Below, piece after piece: positions 38,466 to 47,886 of a stretch of DNA of 64,000 nucleotides. This DNA is from Ensifer adhaerens (lineage in GTDB: Bacteria; Pseudomonadota; Alphaproteobacteria; Rhizobiales; Rhizobiaceae). Position numbers and translations under genes: made by a program. The DNA lies in the NCBI RefSeq assembly GCF_020035535.1, contig NZ_CP083351.1, positions 310,001-374,000 of the forward strand. Reading direction: 5' to 3'. Numbering within the stretch: position 1 is the stretch's first letter; each line of letters opens with the position of its first letter. The notes under the pieces are model-generated. The model saw only the letters and a program-made list of their open reading frames with translations, did not search any database and had not been told where the DNA came from.

Positions 38466-39427
38466 ACCTGCGGCAGCTTCGCTATTTCGCAATGGTGGTC
38501 AAGACCGGTGGCATGTCGCATGCGGCTGCGCGGCTGAAGCTTGCGCAGACCGCCATCAGCATCCAAATCCGCGATCTTGAACGGGAAATCGGCGTTAGCC
38601 TGTTTGAGCGACATTCGCGCGGTGTCGCGCCGACGAAGGCCGGCGAGATATTGTACGAACGCTATAACGAACTCGAGCGCTTTCTCGATCGCACGCTCAA
38701 GGACGTTCAGGCGGCGGCCGGCAGCGTCGCGCCGCGGCCTTTCATCATCGGTCTGACGCCGAGCCATATGCGCCTTGTCGGCGCCGACGTGCTGATTGCG
38801 GCGGGGGCAAGGCTGCCCGCAACCTCGCTCAAGTTCGTCGAAGAGCTGAGCTTCGCCCTTATCAACGCCCTGGAGCGCCGGGAAATCGACGTCGCCTTCG
38901 CTTATGACGTGGAAGGCCGGTCTGGCCTCGTCCGCGAAGCGGTGATCGAGGACGAACTGCTGTTCGTCACAGCGCGCGCAAAAACCCTGGACGAGAGCCC
39001 GATTTCCTTCGCAGATGCCCTATCGGAGGAGCTTTTCTTCGCCGGCGAGCGAGGCATCGTAACCCTGGTCCGTCGCATGGCGCAGCGCCTGTCGCTGGAG
39101 CCACGCATCTCATCCGACATGCAATCGGTGCCGGCGATCCGGGCGCGTATCACCGAAGGCGGCGCTAGTCTTCTGCCCTATGGCAGTGTTGCTGACGGCG
39201 TCAGCCGGGGCATCTTCGCCATCCGCAGGATAGAGCGCCCCGTACCGAGCCGGACGCTTTACATGGTGAGCAGGCGTGAAGAGCGCTCGCCTCTGGAAGA
39301 CGAATTGATAGGCCCGTTCCTGAAGGAAGTGGTTGGCCATATCTGCCGCGCTTCGGCGCCTTACGCCATCATCGTCGACCCACGTTTCAATGCCGCAGTG
39401 CCTCTTTCCGGCCCTGTCAAGCCATAG
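38462..39427 (+). CDS. LysR-family regulator 2, probable AUA start overlapping the first
   Basis: A 321-residue LysR-type regulator if it starts at ATA 38462. GGGGAG (38448-38453) lies eight bases upstream, and the next residues are NLRQLRYFAMVVKTGGMSHA, the normal LysR beginning. The ATA shares bases with the stop of the first LysR (ATAA), an overlap like the common ATGA. The frame is open upstream to 38270 but only as an off-register reading of the first gene. The effector domain runs from about residue 90 to 300. As a tandem paralogue it may bind the same or related sites and respond to a related effector. Confidence 0.85.
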   Translation: MNLRQLRYFAMVVKTGGMSHAAARLKLAQTAISIQIRDLEREIGVSLFERHSRGVAPTKAGEILYERYNELERFLDRTLKDVQAAAGSVAPRPFIIGLTPSHMRLVGADVLIAAGARLPATSLKFVEELSFALINALERREIDVAFAYDVEGRSGLVREAVIEDELLFVTARAKTLDESPISFADALSEELFFAGERGIVTLVRRMAQRLSLEPRISSDMQSVPAIRARITEGGASLLPYGSVADGVSRGIFAIRRIERPVPSRTLYMVSRREERSPLEDELIGPFLKEVVGHICRASAPYAIIVDPRFNAAVPLSGPVKP

Positions 39428-39576
39428 TGAAAAACTTATAGCTCGCCGCTTTTAACGGTTTTGGACAGGCGTCCTTCACGCCACTAGGTTTGCCCCATGA
39501 CAAATCTGGCCGGCCGGAAAGAGGCACCTGCCTCTTCCAGGTATCGGCCATCTGGATGGTATCAGGGAGCTGCTGC

Positions 39577-41637
39577 ATGGGAGGCTATCGCGTCACCGTC
39601 GATACGGGCGGAACGTTTTCAGATTTCGTCTATCTTGATGAAACGACAGGGGAAACGTCGATTTCCAAGGTTCCATCCACCCCCGACGATCCGTCGCGGG
39701 CAATCCTTTCCGGAATAGACATCCTTCTGTCGCGCGGCGTTCAGCCGGATGACGTGAACTACTTCTGCCACGGCACGACGGTCGGTACCAACGCTCTTCT
39801 GGAGGGTAAAGGTGCAAAGACTGGTCTGCTCGTGACCAAAGGGTTTCGCGGTATCTATGAGGTGGGAGAGCAGGCCCGTCCGCACGGTTCGGCAATTTTC
39901 GACATTCTCTATGAAAAGCCTGCGCCGATCGTCTTGCCGTCGCTGACGGGTGAAGTCGTGGAACGGGTGGTGCATGACGGCAGCGTTCTTGAAAGTCTCG
40001 ATGAGGCGGCACTCCGCGAAACACTCGGCGAACTGCGCGGCCAGGATGTCGAATCCGTCGCCGTCTGCCTGCTCTTCTCCTTCCTTCATCCGGGCCACGA
40101 AGAGCGCATCCGCGAGATTGTTCGTGAAGAGCTGCCGGATTGCGAGGTTTCGCTTTCCTGCGAAATCGTGCCGCAAATTCGTGAATATCACCGCCTCAGC
40201 ACGACGGTGATCAACGCCTATTTGCAGCCGGTCCTTGCCCGCTACATCGCGCGCCTTGCCGACCGGCTCGAAGAGGCCGGTGTGAAGACGCCGCAGAAAT
40301 ACATCATGCAGTCGAACGGAGGCATGGCGACCTTCGAGGCGACGGCCAAGAAGGGTGTTTCGACCGTGCTCTCGGGGCCCGCCGGTGGCGTGACAGCCAG
40401 CGTGGCCATGGCGCGCTCGAGCGGTCACGGCGATATCGTCACCTTCGACATGGGCGGCACCTCCTGTGATGTGGCGCTGATCAAGAACGGTACGGCCGTG
40501 ATCGCCAATCGCGGCAAGGTCGAAGGCCGCGATATTGCAATCCCGATGATGGACATCAACACGGTCAGCGCCGGCGGCGGCACGATCGCTGAAGTCGACC
40601 GCTTCGGCGTCCTCCAGGTCGGGCCGGAAAGCGCCGGCGCAATTCCAGGCCCGGCCTGCTACAGCCGAGGAGGCACCAAGCCGACCATCACCGACTGCAA
40701 TCTGCTGCTCGGCTATCTCTCGGAGGAGAACTTCCTCGGTGGAAAGATGCGTCTCGATGCCCGGAAGGCGCGTCAGGCGGTCGAGACCCACGTGGCCGGG
40801 CCACTCGGCATGGATGCGCTGGAGGCGGCGGAAGGGGTCATCCGCATCATCAACGTCAAGATGGAAGAGGCGATTAAGGCCATCTCGACCACGCGTGGCC
40901 ATGACTTGCGCGATTTCATGCTGCTGCCTTTCGGTGGTGCCGGTCCCCTCCATGCAGGCCGCATGGTACGCGAACTTGGCATGGCCGGCTTCATCGTGCC
41001 GCTGCATGCCGGCGTCTTCTCGGCCATGGGGCTCGTCATGTCCGACGTGACCCATGACTACGTCCGATCGCGCCTGATACCGCTCGATGGTTCAGCGTGC
41101 GGCGAGCTTGCGGCAATCTTTGCCGGCATGGAGGCGCAGGCGCTTGCCGATCTCGCGGAGGAGGGTTTCCCGGCCGACCGCATCCGTCTCCAGCGGGCCC
41201 TGGACCTGCGCTATGCCGGGCAAGGCTATGAATTGGTGGTTCCTCTCGGCGGGATCGGCGACGGAGAAGATCTCGCGCGAGTGCGCGAGGCTTTCGATGC
41301 CGAGCACGAGGCCATGTTCGGTCACAAGGCCGCGCAAGAGGCCGTGGAGATCGTCTCGTACAGAGTGAAGGCGGTCGGTCTCTTGCCGCCGGTTCATGCC
41401 AGGCGTTACCAGCCGAACGGTGGAACGCTGGCCGATGCCTGCCTCGGTCAGCGGTCCGTCCGGTTCGACGGCGAATGCCTCGATTGCTCCGTCTATCAGC
41501 GCGAGCGCCTTGATGTCGGGCTTGCCTTCACCGGACCGGCAGTCGTCGAGCAGTTCGATTGCACGACGGTCATCCTGCCCGGCCAGCAGGTTCGGGTTGA
41601 CGAGTTCAAAAATCTCATCGTAACGGAGGTCGCGTGA
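39577..41637 (+). CDS. Hydantoinase/oxoprolinase family protein, HyuA-type subunit
   Basis: A 686-residue ATP-dependent subunit of the N-methylhydantoinase / acetone carboxylase / 5-oxoprolinase group. The ATP-binding N-terminus is YRVTVDTGGTFSDFVYLDE; the second phosphate loop is VTFDMGGTSCDVALI; GGAGPLHAGRMVREL completes the actin-like fold. I chose ATG 39577 (GGGAG seven bases upstream), since the frame from 39490 has a non-family leader. Its stop overlaps the HyuB start (TGATG), so the two form a complex. Substrates of this group are cyclic imides or lactams and ketones; the binding-protein-dependent transporter downstream may import the substrate. The exact reaction is unknown. Confidence 0.9.
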   Translation: MGGYRVTVDTGGTFSDFVYLDETTGETSISKVPSTPDDPSRAILSGIDILLSRGVQPDDVNYFCHGTTVGTNALLEGKGAKTGLLVTKGFRGIYEVGEQARPHGSAIFDILYEKPAPIVLPSLTGEVVERVVHDGSVLESLDEAALRETLGELRGQDVESVAVCLLFSFLHPGHEERIREIVREELPDCEVSLSCEIVPQIREYHRLSTTVINAYLQPVLARYIARLADRLEEAGVKTPQKYIMQSNGGMATFEATAKKGVSTVLSGPAGGVTASVAMARSSGHGDIVTFDMGGTSCDVALIKNGTAVIANRGKVEGRDIAIPMMDINTVSAGGGTIAEVDRFGVLQVGPESAGAIPGPACYSRGGTKPTITDCNLLLGYLSEENFLGGKMRLDARKARQAVETHVAGPLGMDALEAAEGVIRIINVKMEEAIKAISTTRGHDLRDFMLLPFGGAGPLHAGRMVRELGMAGFIVPLHAGVFSAMGLVMSDVTHDYVRSRLIPLDGSACGELAAIFAGMEAQALADLAEEGFPADRIRLQRALDLRYAGQGYELVVPLGGIGDGEDLARVREAFDAEHEAMFGHKAAQEAVEIVSYRVKAVGLLPPVHARRYQPNGGTLADACLGQRSVRFDGECLDCSVYQRERLDVGLAFTGPAVVEQFDCTTVILPGQQVRVDEFKNLIVTEVA

Positions 41638-43409
41638 TGCTTCAGCGCAACGTTTCGCTCGACAACAAGCCAACGGCCGTCGAACTTGAAGTGATCCGTG
41701 CCAGCCTCGGCGGCATCGTGCAGGAGATGCAGAACTCGCTGTTTCGCACCGGGTTCTCCACCATCATTCGCGAATCGCAAGATGCTTCCTGCGCCCTACT
41801 CGACGCCACTGCCGCGATCATCGCCCAGCATGTGGTGCTTCCGTTGCACATCGGCGCCTTTCCTGCCTGTACGCAGGCAGTTTTGCGTACCTTCGGCGAT
41901 GATATCGCGCCCGGTGACGCTTTTCTCATCAACGACCCTTACGAGGGCGGCAGCCCGCACGCGCCGGACATGGCGGTCATCACGCCGCTGTTCTTCGGCC
42001 AGACGCTGGTCGCGTTCTGCGCCAGTATCGCGCATAAGGGGGATATAGGTGGGCCGGTGCCGGGGAGTTGCTCCGGTCAGGCGCGCGAAGTCTTCAATGA
42101 AGGGCTGCAGTTGCCGCCGGTGCGCTACCAGCGCAACTTCCTGCCCTTTGGCGACGTCGAACGGATTATTGCCGCCAACAGCCGCACACCGGAACTGGTG
42201 CTTGGCGACATCCGTGGCCAGCTTGGTTCTGCGCGCCTCGGCGAGCGCCGGCTTTGCGCGCTCCTGCAGAAGTTCGGTCTTACCAAATGCACGGCCGCCT
42301 TCAACGAGCTGAGCGAGATCGCCGAGCGGCGGATACGCGCGGTCATCGAGACCTGGAAGGATGGTGTTTTTGAAGCCGAGCGCTTTGTCGACGACGACGG
42401 CGTCGACTTGTCGAAGCCCGTACGCATCCATGTCCGGGTGGAAAAGAAGGGAGACGCGCTTCGTTTCGATTTTACCGGGGCGGCAGATCAAACGCGAGGG
42501 CCGGCCAACATCCGCCCTCCGCTCGTCCAGGCGGCCTGTGCCTATGCGCTGATCTCACTGGTCGATCCGAACATCTTCATCACAAGCGGCATCCTGCGCT
42601 CGTTCAGCATCGAAACTCGCCCGTCCAGCGTGCTGAACCCACGCTATCCGGCGCCGGTGAATACCTATAATCCCACGGTGCACGCCGTCGTCGATGCAAT
42701 CTTCGCGGCGCTTGGGCAAGTGGTGCCGGAACGCTCGCGCGCCGATGGCTGCGGCAGCCGCTCGATCATCTTGGGCGGCCGCCAAACGAATGCCGGCAGC
42801 AGCTATGTTCAGTACGAGATCGTCGGCGGCGGCGCCGGCGCCCGTTCCACCCGCGACGGTGCCTCGGGAACGACGGTCAACCAGAGCAACGCGAAAATCG
42901 CGCCGGTGGAGATCATTGAAAGCGAGTTCCCAACCCGCCTGCTTGCCTTCGAGCTGATCCGCGATTCCGGCGGTGCCGGCAAGTTCCGTGGCGGTCTCGG
43001 CATTCGGCGCAAATATCTCAACCTTGCCGATGCCCGCTTCTCCATCCGGTCTACGAAGCACGTCATTCCGGCCGAGGGTTACTCCGACGGCCTGTCCGGC
43101 CGCACCGGCGATATCCGGATCAATCCGGATGGAGAAAGCTGGAAGCGCCTGCCATCCCGTTATGCGGATTATCCGCTGCAGGCAGGTGATGTGTTCGAAC
43201 TCGAAACCCCCGGCGGCGGCGGCTATGGCGATCCGCTGACACGCGATCTGGCATTGGTGCTGGCAGATGTCCGGCAAGGATATGTCTCCATCGAGGCGGC
43301 AGGGCGCGACTATGGCGTGGTGCTGGTGAAAGGGCCCGATGGTCCGCAACTCGATGTGGAAGCGACGCAGCGGCTGCGCACCGTGCGGTCCAAGGCCGGC
43401 GCGGCTTGA
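41637..43409 (+). CDS. Hydantoinase/oxoprolinase family protein, HyuB-type subunit
   Basis: A 590-residue partner of HyuA. Landmarks are LEVIRASLGGIVQEMQNSLFRTG, SPHAPDMAVITPLF, CASIAHKGDIGGPVPG, the GGGAGARSTRDGASGTT loop, and the C-terminal FELETPGGGGYGDPLTRD that closes almost all HyuB proteins. In acetone carboxylase and N-methylhydantoinase relatives this subunit carries the hydrolysis or carboxylation site. The start codon overlaps the HyuA stop. The next gene (a beta-hydroxyacid dehydrogenase) starts 20 bases on, so the operon continues. Confidence 0.9.
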   Translation: MLQRNVSLDNKPTAVELEVIRASLGGIVQEMQNSLFRTGFSTIIRESQDASCALLDATAAIIAQHVVLPLHIGAFPACTQAVLRTFGDDIAPGDAFLINDPYEGGSPHAPDMAVITPLFFGQTLVAFCASIAHKGDIGGPVPGSCSGQAREVFNEGLQLPPVRYQRNFLPFGDVERIIAANSRTPELVLGDIRGQLGSARLGERRLCALLQKFGLTKCTAAFNELSEIAERRIRAVIETWKDGVFEAERFVDDDGVDLSKPVRIHVRVEKKGDALRFDFTGAADQTRGPANIRPPLVQAACAYALISLVDPNIFITSGILRSFSIETRPSSVLNPRYPAPVNTYNPTVHAVVDAIFAALGQVVPERSRADGCGSRSIILGGRQTNAGSSYVQYEIVGGGAGARSTRDGASGTTVNQSNAKIAPVEIIESEFPTRLLAFELIRDSGGAGKFRGGLGIRRKYLNLADARFSIRSTKHVIPAEGYSDGLSGRTGDIRINPDGESWKRLPSRYADYPLQAGDVFELETPGGGGYGDPLTRDLALVLADVRQGYVSIEAAGRDYGVVLVKGPDGPQLDVEATQRLRTVRSKAGAA

Positions 43410-43429
43410 ATTAGATCAGGAGGAAAATG

Positions 43430-44254
43430 ATGGATGCAATTGTGAATACCAAGCCGAAAGCCGGTGTCATCGGCCTGGGCGCCATGGGCTACCAGATGGC
43501 TCGCCACCTGAAGGAAAAGGGTTTTACGGTCTCGGGCTATGACGTATCGGCCGAAGCGACCACCAAGTCTGAGGCAATCGGCATTCCCACCCGAACCGAT
43601 ATCGCGGCGGTCGGCAGCACCTCCAACGTCGTCATCGTCATGGTGCAGACCGACAAGCAGGTCGTCGAGGTCATTCGCGAAGGTGGGCTTCTCGCATCGC
43701 TTGCCCCCGGATCGGTCATCTGCATCGCAAGCTCGATTGCCCCGGTGACCTGCCGGCAACTCGAAAGCGAAGCCGCCGAAAAGGGTGTCGGCGTTCTCGA
43801 TACGCCGGTGGTGCTTGGTCAGGAGGCCGCCGACAATGGAACCTTGACGGTGTTTGCCGGCGGCGAGGCGAATTGGCTGGAAGCTGCCCGCCCCGTCTTG
43901 TCTGCCTTCAGCGGCAATATTTTGCATATAGGGCCCAGCGGTACCGGGCAAATCGCCAAGACGGCCAACAACATGCTGCTTTGGGCGTGTATTTGCGCGA
44001 ACTTCGAAGCGCTCAGCCTTGCCAGAGAACTCGGCGCAAACGTACCGACGCTGGTCTCGGCGCTGATGCATTCGTCCGGCGCCAACTGGTCGCTGTCGCG
44101 TTGGGGAAAAAGCACGGGCAAGTGGGCCGAGAAGGATATGGATGTCGCCCTGGATCTGGCTCAGAGCGTCAAGCTGCCGCTGCCGCTAAACGGTCTCGTC
44201 GACCAGCTCATGAAGTCCATGAACAAAGAACGCATGCAGAGCCTGTTGAACTGA
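43430..44254 (+). CDS. NAD(P)-dependent beta-hydroxyacid dehydrogenase (3-hydroxyisobutyrate dehydrogenase family)
   Basis: A 274-residue enzyme that oxidises a beta-hydroxyacid to the semialdehyde or oxo-acid. It has the Rossmann start GVIGLGAMGYQMARHLKEKG, the substrate loop (ICIASSIAPVT, family DxSTxxP), and the catalytic lysine K177 in GQIAKTANNMLLW. I use ATG 43430, six bases after AGGAGG. It is co-transcribed with HyuAB, so it should process a product of hydantoin-like ring opening or of the transported compound. The SS-IAPVT variant loop is slightly unusual. Confidence 0.88.
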   Translation: MDAIVNTKPKAGVIGLGAMGYQMARHLKEKGFTVSGYDVSAEATTKSEAIGIPTRTDIAAVGSTSNVVIVMVQTDKQVVEVIREGGLLASLAPGSVICIASSIAPVTCRQLESEAAEKGVGVLDTPVVLGQEAADNGTLTVFAGGEANWLEAARPVLSAFSGNILHIGPSGTGQIAKTANNMLLWACICANFEALSLARELGANVPTLVSALMHSSGANWSLSRWGKSTGKWAEKDMDVALDLAQSVKLPLPLNGLVDQLMKSMNKERMQSLLN

Positions 44255-44326
44255 AAACCTGGCTATGTCCCTTACCCACGGTTCGGGGGAGCCGGGGACG
44301 GGCAAGTCGAAACCTGGGAGGAGAGC

Positions 44327-45322
44327 ATGAGGAATTTTCTGAAAACAGCATTGGCGACAGGTCTGACCCTGCTTGCCGGTGTCCTGTCGCCGGCAGCGGC
44401 GAAGGAAGCCCTGACCAAAGTGAACGTCGCCTATGACGGCTTCACCATGACCAGCGCACCGATCCAGTACACGCTTGCAAAGGGCCTGTTCAAGAAACAC
44501 GGGCTGGACGTCAATCTCGTCTTTGTCGAGGGTGGTTCCGTGCTGACGCAGGCCCTCGTGGGCGGCTCGATCGACATTGCTCAGAACGGCTACACCCCTT
44601 CAATTTCAGCCGCCGTCGCCGGGGCGGATGTGGTCATCATCGGTAGCATGGCCAACAGGCTGCCGTTCCAGCTTGTCGTCGATCCGTCAATTCAGACGCC
44701 CGAGGATTTGCGTGGGAAGAGCATTGCCATCAGCAAGTTCGGCTCCTCGACCGATACCGCGCTCAAGTTCGCACTGAAATCGCTCGGACTTGAAACGACG
44801 GACATCAATATCCTTCAGCTTGGCGGCGAAGGCACGCGCGCGGCCGCCTTTGCTACGCATCAGGTTCAGGGGCTGATGTCGCAATATCCGCGCACGCAGG
44901 AGATGGTCGATGAGGGCTCGAAAATGCTCGTGGACGTGACCGAGATCATCAAAGACTATCCGAATACGGCCTATGTCGCCTCGCGGAACTACCTTTCCTC
45001 CCACCCCGACGTGGTCAAGCGCTTCTTCATGGCGATCGGCGAAGGGCTTCATGATTTCCGCGCCAATCCCGCCGAGGCAATGGAGACGACGGCGTCGTTC
45101 CTGAAGCTTGAGAAAGGGCCGGCGGTGGAGCAGGCGTTCCGCTTCTATTCGGAGAAGGTGTTCCCGCAAGACCTCAGACCCTCGATGCCCGGTGTCGCCG
45201 CCGTTTTGGCCGAACTCGCCAACACCATGCCGGCAGCCGCCTCCGTCAAGCCGGAAACGATCGTCGATACGACGACCCTTGATGCGCTCGATAGCGAAGG
45301 CTTCTTCAAGGCGCTCAACTGA
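44327..45322 (+). CDS. NMT1/THI5- or sulfonate-type ABC transporter binding protein
   Basis: A 331-residue periplasmic protein with a signal peptide (FLKTALATGLTLLAGVLSPAAA) and the SsuA/TauA/THI5 fold: VNVAYDGFTMTSAPIQYTLAKGLFKKHGLDV, GGSVLTQALVGGSIDIAQNG. This family binds sulfonates, nitrate, pyrimidine precursors, phthalate and related small ring compounds. It follows the dehydrogenase by 72 bases, and the ATPase and permease are next. With HyuAB in the operon, I favour a heterocyclic nitrogen compound as ligand. The GGGAGGAG site before the ATG is strong. Confidence 0.88.
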   Translation: MRNFLKTALATGLTLLAGVLSPAAAKEALTKVNVAYDGFTMTSAPIQYTLAKGLFKKHGLDVNLVFVEGGSVLTQALVGGSIDIAQNGYTPSISAAVAGADVVIIGSMANRLPFQLVVDPSIQTPEDLRGKSIAISKFGSSTDTALKFALKSLGLETTDINILQLGGEGTRAAAFATHQVQGLMSQYPRTQEMVDEGSKMLVDVTEIIKDYPNTAYVASRNYLSSHPDVVKRFFMAIGEGLHDFRANPAEAMETTASFLKLEKGPAVEQAFRFYSEKVFPQDLRPSMPGVAAVLAELANTMPAAASVKPETIVDTTTLDALDSEGFFKALN

Positions 45323-45350
45323 AACGGCACGCAAAGCAGGAGGAGAAACC

Positions 45351-46160
45351 ATGTCGCAGACAACGCCGGTCAAGTTGAGGGCCGATAACGTCAAGTTGAA
45401 CTATTACAATCAACGCACTAAGCGGGATTTGAACGTACTGGACGGCATCGACTTCAGCATCAGCGAGGGCGAGCTCGTCAGCATCGTCGGGCCGAGCGGC
45501 TGCGGAAAATCGACCTTTCTTGCTGCGGTCGACGGGCTCGTTTCGATCGACGGCGGCAAGATACTGATCGACGGTCGGGAAGTGACGAAGCCAGGCCCGG
45601 ATCGCGGCCTCGTCTTCCAGCAGGATTCGCTCTTTCCTTGGCGCACGGTGCAACGCAACGTGTCCTATGGTCTGGAAATCCAGAAGGCCGCCGACAAGGA
45701 GGAAATCGCACGGCGCGCACGCACGTTCGTCGATCTCGTCGGGCTCGCCGGCTTCGAGGACAGCTATCCCAACGAACTCTCCGGCGGCATGCGCCAGCGT
45801 GTCAACATCGCCAGGGCCCTTGCGGTCGATCCGGAACTGCTGCTGCTTGATGAGCCTTTTGCCGCGCTCGACGCGCAGACCCGCGAATTCATGCAATTCG
45901 AGTTGCTGCGCATTCTCGACCGAGCGCAAAAGACCGGGCTTTTCATTACCCACCAGATCGACGAGGCGATCTTTCTTTCCAACCGGGTGATCGTGTTCTC
46001 CGCACGGCCGGCGAAGGTGAAGGAGATCGTCGAGATCGACCTGCCGAAGGAGCGAACGCTCGATTTGAAGCACACGCCGCGCTTCATGGAGATCTTCCGC
46101 CATATCTGGCGGCTGATCGAAGAGGAAAGCACCCGCATGGGTTTGCTGCGCGTACAGTGA
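45351..46160 (+). CDS. ABC transporter ATPase (SsuB/TauB type)
   Basis: A 269-residue ATP-binding subunit. Walker A is GPSGCGKST, Q-loop VFQQDSLFPWRTV, signature LSGGMRQRVNIARAL, Walker B LLLDEPFAALD and H-loop FITHQID, all in the form seen in the nitrate/taurine/sulfonate class. ATG 45351 follows GGAGGAG. It is 28 bases after the binding protein gene and 11 before the permease, so it belongs to the hydantoinase operon. Confidence 0.92.
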   Translation: MSQTTPVKLRADNVKLNYYNQRTKRDLNVLDGIDFSISEGELVSIVGPSGCGKSTFLAAVDGLVSIDGGKILIDGREVTKPGPDRGLVFQQDSLFPWRTVQRNVSYGLEIQKAADKEEIARRARTFVDLVGLAGFEDSYPNELSGGMRQRVNIARALAVDPELLLLDEPFAALDAQTREFMQFELLRILDRAQKTGLFITHQIDEAIFLSNRVIVFSARPAKVKEIVEIDLPKERTLDLKHTPRFMEIFRHIWRLIEEESTRMGLLRVQ

Positions 46161-46171
46161 GGGGGAACGAG

Positions 46172-47005
46172 ATGACATCCGTGGCCGAAGAACGAGAAAT
46201 CCCGAGACGGCGCAAATCCGAGTTCACCATCTATGAATTCCTGGTGCGCAATGAAAATGCCCTGCTGGGCGGCGTCACCCTGATCGCAGCGCTGCTGTTG
46301 TGGGAGGCGGTCGTCAGCTTCGGCTGGGTCAACCCGCTGTTCACAAGCTCCCCGAGCCGCATCATCGCGACCGGCTACAAGATGTTTGCCGACGGCAGCA
46401 TCTATCCGCATCTGACGATCAGCGGACTGGAGCTGTTGGTCGGCTACGGTCTTTCGATCATCGTCGGCGTGCCGCTCGGCATCCTGATGGGCTGGTATCG
46501 TCGCTTTGATGCGGCGCTCGATCCGATCATTTCGGCGCTCTATGCCACACCGCGCATCGCACTCCTGCCGCTGATCATGATCTGGTTCGGTATCGGGCTC
46601 GGCTCGAAGTTCGCGATCATTTTCCTCAGCGCCGTGTTTCCGATCCTCATCAACACGATCGCCGGCGTCCAGACTGTCGAGCGCGACTATGTCAAGGTCG
46701 CCCGGTCCTTCGGTGCGAGCGACCGGCAGATGTTCCTGACCGTCGCCTTTCCCGCCGCAGTTCCCTTCCTGCTGACAGGGTTGCGCCTTGGCCTCGGTCA
46801 CGCGCTGATCGGCATCGTCGTCGGCGAGATGTATTCGGCTCAGGCCGGTGTCGGCTACCTCATCTCCGTTGCCGGCGCGACTTTCCAGACGGATCTGGTG
46901 ATGTTCGGCATCATCCTGATCGCAACGGCGGGTGTGATCCTCACCAATCTACTCAGAATGATCGAGCGCCGGTTCGACCGCTGGCGGACGAACAACAAGC
47001 TTTGA
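46172..47005 (+). CDS. ABC transporter permease (SsuC/TauC type)
   Basis: A 277-residue permease with about six helices. The EAA loop VERDYVKVARSFGASDRQMFLTVAFP is complete, and PSRIIATGYKMFADG, ISALYATPRIALLPLIMIWFG are typical of the SsuC family. ATG 46172 has GGGGGAACGAG upstream; the alternative GTG at 46157 overlaps the ATPase stop. It completes the transporter. Confidence 0.92.
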   Translation: MTSVAEEREIPRRRKSEFTIYEFLVRNENALLGGVTLIAALLLWEAVVSFGWVNPLFTSSPSRIIATGYKMFADGSIYPHLTISGLELLVGYGLSIIVGVPLGILMGWYRRFDAALDPIISALYATPRIALLPLIMIWFGIGLGSKFAIIFLSAVFPILINTIAGVQTVERDYVKVARSFGASDRQMFLTVAFPAAVPFLLTGLRLGLGHALIGIVVGEMYSAQAGVGYLISVAGATFQTDLVMFGIILIATAGVILTNLLRMIERRFDRWRTNNKL

Positions 47006-47065
47006 TTTCCCGGCCGGCACGGATGGCCGGCTGGATTGCTTCACTTCAACGAACGGTAGGACAGA

Positions 47066-47821
47066 ATGAAACTCATCGATCAGGTAGCCGTCATCACAGG
47101 CGCCGGCCGTAACATCGGGGAGGCCACGGCAAAGCTGCTGGCCCGTGAAGGGGCAAGCATCGCCGTTGCCGATATCGATGCGAACCGTGCCGGCCGGGTC
47201 GCCGAAGAAATCCGCGCGGCCGGCGGCACCGCCGAGCCTTTCCTCGCCAATGTCGCCGACGAAGACGGCGTCAAATCGCTCGTCAAAGGGGTCGCCCAAC
47301 GCTTCGGCAAGGTCGATATCCTCGTCAACAACGTCGCCATCAGTGACAACAAGCACATTCTCGACGTATCCAAGGAAGAATGGGACCGCGTGATCGCAGT
47401 GACGCTCACCGGCACCTTCCTGATGAGCAAGTATTTTGCCCAGCAGATGGTGGAACAGGGCCATGGCGGCAACATCGTCAATGTCGGCTCGACATCCGGG
47501 TTTTATGGACGTCCGCGCGCTGTCGCCTATACGGCCGCCAAGGCAGGCGTGACCAATCTGTCGCGTTCGCTGGCGATACAACTCGCCAAGCATCGTATCC
47601 GTGTCAATTGCGTGGTGCCGAACAAGATCGGCTCACCGGTGGGCAAGGACGTGTTCGACCCGACCCGTCCTGTCGTCAACCTGCGCGACCGGCCAGGCGT
47701 TCCGGACGATCTCGCCCGCGCGATCCTGTTCCTAGTCTCCTCCGATTCAGATTTCATCGACGGAACCACGCTTTTCGTGGATGGTGGCGTCTCTGCGCTT
47801 ATGCCCGGCAGCGAAGGTTAG
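47066..47821 (+). CDS. Short-chain dehydrogenase/reductase (hydantoinase operon)
   Basis: A 251-residue classical SDR. The cofactor loop is VAVITGAGRNIGEATA with D37 in AVADIDANRAG favouring NAD(H); catalytic Ser is in VNVGSTSGFYG and Y-x3-K in VAYTAAKAGVTNLS. The end contains the usual DGTTLFVDGGVS loop. It oxidises or reduces an alcohol in the degradation route of the operon. It lies 60 bases after the permease, with a GC hairpin in the gap. Substrate unknown. Confidence 0.9.
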   Translation: MKLIDQVAVITGAGRNIGEATAKLLAREGASIAVADIDANRAGRVAEEIRAAGGTAEPFLANVADEDGVKSLVKGVAQRFGKVDILVNNVAISDNKHILDVSKEEWDRVIAVTLTGTFLMSKYFAQQMVEQGHGGNIVNVGSTSGFYGRPRAVAYTAAKAGVTNLSRSLAIQLAKHRIRVNCVVPNKIGSPVGKDVFDPTRPVVNLRDRPGVPDDLARAILFLVSSDSDFIDGTTLFVDGGVSALMPGSEG

Positions 47822-47886
47822 CCATCGGTGCTTGACCGGCGCGAGAAGATGACCGAAGACCGCGGCCGTAACGATGGAGGCACGTA

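Noticed and set aside
39619..41055. 478-codon minus-strand frame opposite the HyuA-type gene
   Set aside because: It is the antisense of a well-supported coding region; the translation is Arg/His/Asp-rich without any family.
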